64,000 nt of DNA from Ceratodon purpureus (Eukaryota > Streptophyta > Bryopsida > Pseudoditrichales > Ditrichaceae). The stretch spans positions 76,683,524 through 76,747,523 of the forward strand of contig CM026426.1 of assembly GCA_014871385.1 (NCBI GenBank), written 5' to 3'. Shown one piece after another: positions 58,200 through 64,000 of the stretch; within the stretch, counting starts at the first letter, position 1; the number at the start of each line of letters is the position of its first letter. Below the pieces are notes generated by a model that worked only from the letters and a program-made list of their open reading frames with translations, ran no database searches and was not told the DNA's origin. The position numbers and the translations under genes are program-made.

Positions 58200-60720
58200 T
58201 GTGAGCATCTAAATTGCTCACTTTCTTATTTTTATCTCAAAATCCCTTATTTTAGTAGGAATTTGCATTTTTTAAATTAGAAGTATCATAATCTAGAGTA
58301 GTTAGGCTCTTAAATACTAATTACTCTATTTTTACTATTTCCTCTAAAATCCCTAGTCTTCGCTTCTCTATTTTTTATTTATTTTATTTTCCTTTATCTC
58401 TTATTTTTCTTCTTCCCTTAAATTCCAATTCTCCATTTCATTTTTATGTCTTTCTATGTCTAATTTTTCTTTAAAATCTAATTTTCATTTTTCCTTCCTT
58501 ATTTTTCCTTATTCTTATTTTTTCATTATCCCGTTTTTAATATTCTATTCTTTATTTTATTTTAGTTCTCAAAAATTAAAGAACTGAAGCGGCTGCCTTT
58601 ATACAGCCGCCACGATTTGTGGAGGGGCGCGCAAGCTATATGAGCTAATGTGGAAGCAGGAAATTTGTTTAGGGAAACGAGACTTGACCCAATGAGGATC
58701 CTAGTTCTTTTTAACTAGAGAAGTTGGAGTCAAGAAGTGGAGTAAAAGATAGATTAGGTAGGAAAAGATGACATGCGCATGTGCATGGATGAGATTAGTA
58801 TGAGCTGGGATGAATTAGTGGATTAGTGAGAGTTAGGTCGAAAGTTAGTGGATGAGAGTGTGAGAAGGATTAGGTTAGCAAGTTAGGTTGCGAGTTAGGT
58901 AGTGTGTGAGGAAGCTCTTTAAAAATTATTTGAGTGTTAATTTTTTGGGGGTTAGTGAGTTAGGTTTTGAGAAGCAGGGTGAGAGTGTGTAGGAATTGTG
59001 AGATTAGAGATTAGTTTTTGAGTAGGAAGAGGCTGCTTGTGCTGGCCGGGTATGTTAGAGTGACGGATTTTTTTTAGTTAGAGTTAGAGTTAGTAGGGGG
59101 AGGACAATTGCATGCGGAACTCGAGAAGGGCGTTGCAGTTTAGAGCATTGGGACGGCTGGTTGTGAGCGGAAGCTTCTGGGGCGAGGAAACGGCATTGGA
59201 AGGAGCTGCTCAGTGGGCTGCAAGAAGGCGGAAAATTGGTGAAGGCTGTGGTGATTTTGTGGCAGCTGGCAAGAGCGTTCGTTTGGGGTTGCTGGTGAGA
59301 GTGCCGGCTGGTCTTCGACCGGAGCAGGCGTGAGAAGTTGCAGAAGGCTAGTAGGATCTCTTGCTGTTCGGTGAATGCTGCTGTGACGAGGTGACTTGCA
59401 GCAGTTGGTCGGCAAGCGGTTGCGTTGCAGGTTGGTATTGCTGCGCAGCAGCATTGCTGAACTTGGTGTGGATTTTTCTCTTGGTGGATTCGAGCTGCTG
59501 CATGGAGTTGGGATTTGCTGGTTTGAGGGCCGGTGTTTGAGGGAGATCAAGAAGGCGGTGCTTGCTGGAGTTGAGAAATTGGTGCCGGCCGAAGGAAGGG
59601 TTTGGCTGAGTTCAAGGGGCTTGGAGCGAGCAGACAGCGGTTGCCCAAAAGTGGGGCGACGAGAGAAGGCTCGGCAATTGGGATTTCAGCAAGGGGCTTC
59701 GAGAAGGAGGTTACAGCTGCTTCAGAAAAGCAGTCGGAGTTGTTGGAAGGAACCGGTGGCTGGAGCTGCTCCAAAGTAGTGACAAGGCTGCAAGGAGTTG
59801 CTTGGTGCGTGAAGGGTGCTCTGACGGTGCATGCAAAGTGGATTCGAGCGGGTTGCGATTGGGGAAGCGGCTGGTTGCTCAGAGCTCGGAGTTAATTTGG
59901 TGCCTGAGGATCGGAGTGTTGGGCCAAAGGCTGAGTGGAGAGCAAGTTGAGAGATTCGTTGGTGTTTTCATTTTAATTTTTTTCTTTTTGTGTCACCTAC
60001 TGCATTGACAAGGAGGTGGAGGCTCGGGCTGGTTCAATTGTAACCAGTGCTGGGAAGAGGAAGACGGTGATCGGGGCCTCGAGTTGCTTGGTGGAAGCAG
60101 CTGGGAGGGAAGCTGCTTGGGTGTTGCGGTTTTATTTTTATTTTGTTAATTGCTTGGTGATTGTTGGTCCGGTGGGTTTCGTTTGAAGAGTGAGTTGCTG
60201 ATTTCGAGCAGCAGGGAAGTGAAGTCATGGCCGAAGCTGTGAGCCGGCGATACTATAGCATTGGGGCGTCAAGACTGCAAGCTTCTTGGGACAGTTGGTT
60301 GTCTTTGTGTTTTTTCCATTGCTTTTTTAATTTTTTTAATTTTTTTGCTTAGTGCAGTGTGATCTTGTTCTTGGAAACATTAGGCTCATGCTGTTAATTG
60401 TGCATATTTGTACAGAGTGAAGTTAATTTGCAATTTGGAAGCCCTCGCATTTGTTTGAATTTTGAATGACTTGAATTTTTTTGTGTGCGTCTTTTGCTTA
60501 TTTTGTTTTGGTTTTGGTGATTGTGTTGTTGGTTCAAGGTTATTGGTCAAAATAAAGTTGTGATTGTGACTTAAAGTGGTGTGGGTCGGAGAGTGAGACC
60601 CTCGCTCTTTGTAGTCCATAGCCATTTGAGTTGCTATTACAATTTGGGTTGTGATTACATGTGTTGTGCTTTGTTTCGTAAGTCAAGGCCAACCTTAGGG
60701 TTGTGCTTTTTGATTTTACA
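58200..60720 (+). mobile_element. Probable solo LTR, 2,521 bp
   Basis: The segment starts TGTGAGCATC and ends GATTTTACA, i.e. TGT...ACA ends, flanked by exact CTTTG duplications. Internal composition is coherent and unlike its surroundings: 58200-58560 is T/C-rich, 58590-60640 is strongly G-over-C on the plus strand. Both-strand ORFs at 59112-59895 reflect GC content and have no domain. No gag or pol lies beside it, so LTR-LTR recombination is likely. An alternative right end, ACA then CTTTG at about 60734, also fits. Confidence 0.5.
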
Positions 60721-60725
60721 CTTTG
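60721..60725. repeat. Target-site duplication CTTTG, right of solo LTR
   Basis: Follows the terminal TACA; matches 58195-58199. Confidence 0.5.
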
Positions 60726-62269
60726 TCCAAAACACTTTGCCAAATATTGGCATTCATTGCCTGCCCAACAGAATTATAATCAGAACGATATAACGGTGAA
60801 TGTTCGTTTAACAAAATAGATTGTCTCGCAGAATCAAAGGCAGATGCTAGAGGCGTGGCCGAGGTGTTCCATGCATACTTAACCAAAAACCTTACTCGTT
60901 ATATAGAGAGAATAGAAATAACACAAATTTGGATGGGAGCTATTTAAAGTCTTTGTGTCTCGCTCAAGAAGCAGTGCCCGTGTCCATACACAGGTTCCGT
61001 TAATCTAGTTATATGGTTTTGAAGTCGCCCGTGTATGTAAGTAGTATTGTTACATGTGATGAAGTGAAGGGGATAGGCTCTCTTTGAACTTCCTAGTAGT
61101 GAGAGCATTTGCACCCAAGGAGTGGAGACAATTCTTTCCCTCGTACATTCATACTCATTATTACCACGGTGAATTTTAAACAGAAAATAGGGGCCTCAAA
61201 ATGTGATTGTAGAAGTGATATTGATTATGAAGGAAAAGTGTTATATAATTGATATGAACAATATTAAACTATAATCTATAGCTACGTATGAGGATATGTA
61301 ATTCACTTTGAGGGACAATTATATGGAAATGTATATGTCGCCATGTAGCACTTGATTAATAAATTCCAGCTACATATTAGGTTGTATAGTGTATAACTTA
61401 CAAATGAAATTATGGATATTTATATATTGTGTTGTACTAATGAAAATCTATATTTAATTAGAAGTGAGCTTTTACGTACATATTAGCATGTTATATATTG
61501 CTCCAGAGGTGGATTATTAATTTTAAATGCGTAATTTTTTTGTATCACGATAAACAATGGAAGTGTCAGCGATCTTTCACATTTATTTATACTCCACTAG
61601 CCTTGAGAGTTATAATTAAAAGTCTTTTGTTTTATATCTTTCTATCGCATATTTGTAACATCAAAGAATCATACTCTATAAATTTTGATTTTTACCAACA
61701 TTAATACAATTTACAATTCTCCAGTCTTTATAAGTCAATCATGGACATGAAGGTTTTATTTCAAATGTTAATTCATCTACCATCATTTAAATTTTTTACC
61801 TCCAAATTTCTTTATAGTCAAACATATAACAAAGCAATCATATTTCTCAGATCATACGCTATATATTTTTTCTATATTTCTGCCTATAGAATCTCAATGA
61901 AATTTGCATCTACGATTATTTCCTTGTAAACATGCGTCTAAGAAGGATGCGGATGTAAATCCATTCACAAAGTCGGCATTCCTTAATTTGTTCTTCAAAC
62001 AGTCTAGTGTTCTCGTGCTTACCAGTTACACCATTTTTTTATAATTCATTTGCACACCAATGTAGGTTAGTTTATAATATAAAGCCTTATTCTAAGGCGC
62101 AATAAAGAAGTCAACTTTAATCATGGGAATCCAATGAATTCTAAGTATAAACTTTGGGTCTTTAAGCATACATGGGCTAATTGAAATTTTCAAAAAGGTC
62201 TAACTGTAAATTTACCTTATCAAAATATTCCAAGTTTATATAACATATATTTTCATAACTGCAGCGTTA

Positions 62270-62770
62270 GCATCATATTTTTTATTAATTCAAAGTAAGA
62301 TTCTAAGATTCCAAGGTCTTTGAATATAAAAACGAGAATTCTGAAGATTCTCTAGTTCCAACTTGCTTTTCAGCATCTAAAAAAGTTCATCATTGAGATT
62401 CCACAAACTTCCAAGTTCAGACTTTGATTTTTCAAAAGTTCTTACTTCAAACTTCGCATGCTTTGCATTCCCAGGTTTAACCTTCAGGTTTCTTAGAATC
62501 TACCGTTTTATGACTTTGGATTCCAGAATTGCCAAATGTTCATACTTACAATTCTGTACATTCCCCATTGTAAATTTGGGATTCTATAGATTATAAGTTT
62601 CAAAATTTGGGTTTTTCAAGATATGCACATCCATAAAATTTCCAAATTCTGATTTGGATTCAAGAGGTTTTCAAGTTGAAACTCAGAAGATTCAATTTGA
62701 AGTTTCTAAGATTTAGAAGTTTATAGTGTGAGATTCTCATATTTACAAGTTTAAACTTCACGAAATTATA
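62270..62770. repeat. Degenerate minisatellite, ~30-40-bp units
   Basis: Units built on GATTC...(T)CCAA...GTTT/GTTC (for example AAGATTCTAAGATTCCAAGG, TTCCAAGTTCAGACTTTG, TTTCAAGTTGAAACTC) recur irregularly across about 500 bp. Unit boundaries are blurred by divergence. Confidence 0.5.
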
Positions 62771-62869
62771 TGCGTTGTTTTATAAATATTCTTTCCCACG
62801 GATTGCAATATTTAAACAACTCTTAATGAAAACAGTTCAAGTAAAGATGGTTTCCATCATCCAAGGGGA

Positions 62870-62888
62870 TTTTTTTTTTTTTTTTTTT
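62870..62888. repeat. Poly-T tract, 19 bp
   Basis: Uninterrupted run of T followed by CTTTT. It might be the reverse-strand poly-A tail of a retroposed sequence, but nothing adjacent is recognisable. Confidence 0.9.
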
Positions 62889-63143
62889 CTTTTAAAAACA
62901 TCAATAATATTATTACTAACTTTTAGTAAGAGTTACTTGATATTGAATAAAGTTTTGAATGGATTTGCAATTTTGTCAATGGTGTTTCCTAACAAAGACT
63001 CTACACAATTGCTAATATTTATAAATGTTAAGATTTAAATATTGCTTAAAAAATTAATTTTATAACTGTTAACTATTAACACTTATATAAATGCTAACTT
63101 TGATCTACTCCCTACAATTAACATTTATAGAAGGTAGACTATA

Positions 63144-63596
63144 TGTTAACCGGAGATCCCATCGGTCTCTCCCTCTCAGTTCGGAGACTCAACCGGTCTC
63201 TCACTTTAGCCCCATCCACTTCCCTTGCATTTTCATCCCTACAATCCCCCGACAGTCATCCAGTTCTTGTGGATGAACTTTGTCAGCCGACTAAATGAAC
63301 TTGGTTACAGCCGACTGGATGTTTTCTGGCAGTATTCAGGAAGGTTAAGAAGGAGGTTTGAAGTTTTGGGAGGTCATTCTACACTAAAGCAGGTAGAGTC
63401 AAAGAGGTCTGAGAGCTGTTAGGAGCTATTTCACTACAATTTTGTGGCTGTTTTGACCCATTTTATGCACTTTTGGCCTCTTTTTGCACTTGTATTGTAT
63501 GTTTCCGGCCTTGTATGAGGGTTTTGAGTACTTCGTTTAGTTAAGTTTTGATGGATTGTGAAGGCTAGGGTTTAGTGGTTAAATCCTCCCTTTACA
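63144..63596 (+). repeat. 5' LTR of a third Ty3/gypsy element running off the window
   Basis: 453 bp starting TGTTAACCGGAGATC and ending CCTTTACA. A primer-binding-site-like sequence follows at once, which marks this as a 5' LTR. It shares the start and end blocks with the old element's 3' LTR at 54142. Confidence 0.65.
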
Positions 63597-63598
63597 AT

Positions 63599-63615
63599 TG
63601 ACGACCATGCTTTAG
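63599..63615 (+). other. Primer-binding site of the third element
   Basis: TTGACGACCATGCTTTA lies 2 nt after the LTR. Its TGACGACCATGCT core differs by one base from the young element's TGGCGACCATGCT, so the same arginine-type tRNA primer is likely and the 3' half has decayed. Confidence 0.6.
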
Positions 63616-64000
63616 TTCAAACCATGTGATCTCCTGCTCTTTGTAGGCTGTCCCACACACTTGAAAGGTCTTGAAGTACAGAAATTGGGTCTGCAGAGGT
63701 GCAGCCAGTCACTGTCAGGAGTTTTTAAAGGTGCTGAACTATTGAAAGTGTAATTTCGAGGTGCTGAACAATCACTGACTGGGTGTTGGAGTCACTACGG
63801 TGCTGAAAGTGGGTCGGCAGAGTGTTGTCTAGTCACTCGCAGGGTCTTTGGGGTTCTAAAGGGAGAATAACTGTTGGAGTAGAGAGGGTAGTGGCGGCTA
63901 AGCGTTTCAAGTGTTTTTAGAGGTAGAAACATTGGTGTAGCGACAGTTGCAGTCCGGCACGTGCCCGGAGGCAGTAGCAACAGGTTATCTCTGCTGCAGG
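63616..64000 (+). other. Leader of the third Ty3/gypsy element (presumed)
   Basis: Non-coding-looking sequence after the primer-binding site, with repeated AGGTGCTGAAC/GGTGCTGAAAG and CAGTCACT-type phrases at 63730-63840. Gag would lie beyond the window end. Confidence 0.4.

Larger units (their letters stand above)
60726..63143. other. AT-rich intergenic DNA
   Basis: Predominantly AT-rich with ORFs under 90 codons whose translations are Phe/Ile/Leu/Lys-rich and motif-free. It contains a degenerate minisatellite (62270-62770) and a poly-T tract. No gene is supported. Confidence 0.5.

Noticed and set aside
59112..59895. Overlapping ORFs of about 100-136 codons on both strands
   Set aside because: They lie in the G-skewed interior of the probable solo LTR, overlap each other antisense, and have no recognisable domain.
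55280..61115. Candidate CACTA termini (CACTAAATG near 55290 and TAGTAGTG near 61098) for the TNP2 element
   Set aside because: The two ends do not match each other beyond the core and no 3-bp duplication was convincing.
1..64000. CRISPR arrays, bacterial operons, phage or organellar genes
   Set aside because: No regularly spaced identical repeats with unique spacers, no Shine-Dalgarno-type gene clusters and no organellar genes were seen; all clear features are plant nuclear.

Overview
The window is nuclear DNA of a land plant, and the evidence points weakly to a seedless one (moss, liverwort or lycophyte grade; inference). It has one clearly intact host gene, a five-exon gene for the chloroplast group II intron splicing factor RNC1 (17016-19711). 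Almost everything else is transposable-element sequence of many classes and ages, low-copy tandem repeats and AT-rich DNA with no recognisable coding content. There are no bacterial, organellar or CRISPR features. The species cannot be named from the sequence.

Layout. 0.4-1.8 kb: a TE-like coding fragment followed by a degenerate ~155-bp tandem array. 2.5-8.1 kb: an unrecognised minus-strand relic, a 163-bp tandem duplication, a (TA)n tract, a PIF/Harbinger transposase relic missing its middle, a possible SINE and a diverged 345-bp duplication. 10.6-16.7 kb: a complete hAT element, 6,076 bp, bounded by CAGTGTT...AACACTG and an 8-bp GTTTAAAC duplication, with a decayed three-exon BED-finger transposase. 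It ends 300 bp before the RNC1 start codon. 22.3-22.6 kb: a Stowaway-type MITE with perfect 34-bp inverted ends and TA duplications. 25.8-31.7 kb: a possible trihelix-like relic, a putative 150-bp CACTA-type MITE, a GC-rich patch, and a minus-strand Penelope-like retroelement relic interrupted by two SINE-like copies in opposite orientation.

35-54.6 kb is a nested retrotransposon. A young Ty3/gypsy element (36788-46038, 9,251 bp, two 684-bp LTRs differing at 4 positions, exact TGCCA target duplication) sits inside a much older, stop-riddled Ty3/gypsy relative, and removing the insert restores the old reading frame. Both carry an extra sense ORF after pol. In the young copy that extra ORF encodes a coiled coil and a C2H2-like finger. 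Gag and pol of the young copy are in one frame separated by a single TAG, but gag and the extra ORF also carry frameshifts, so the copy is probably defective or contains sequencing errors. The old element's 3' LTR (54142-54557) shares its TGTTAACCGG start with an LTR plus primer-binding site at 63144-63615, where a third member of the family begins and runs off the window.

55.4-57.5 kb holds a minus-strand CACTA (TNP2-type) transposase relic. 58200-60720 is a probable 2.5-kb solo LTR (TGTG...TACA, CTTTG duplication) with strong G-over-C strand asymmetry. The rest to 63.1 kb is AT-rich DNA with a degenerate minisatellite. The elements do not form a pathway; the biological story is layered TE insertion around a single plastid RNA-splicing gene.
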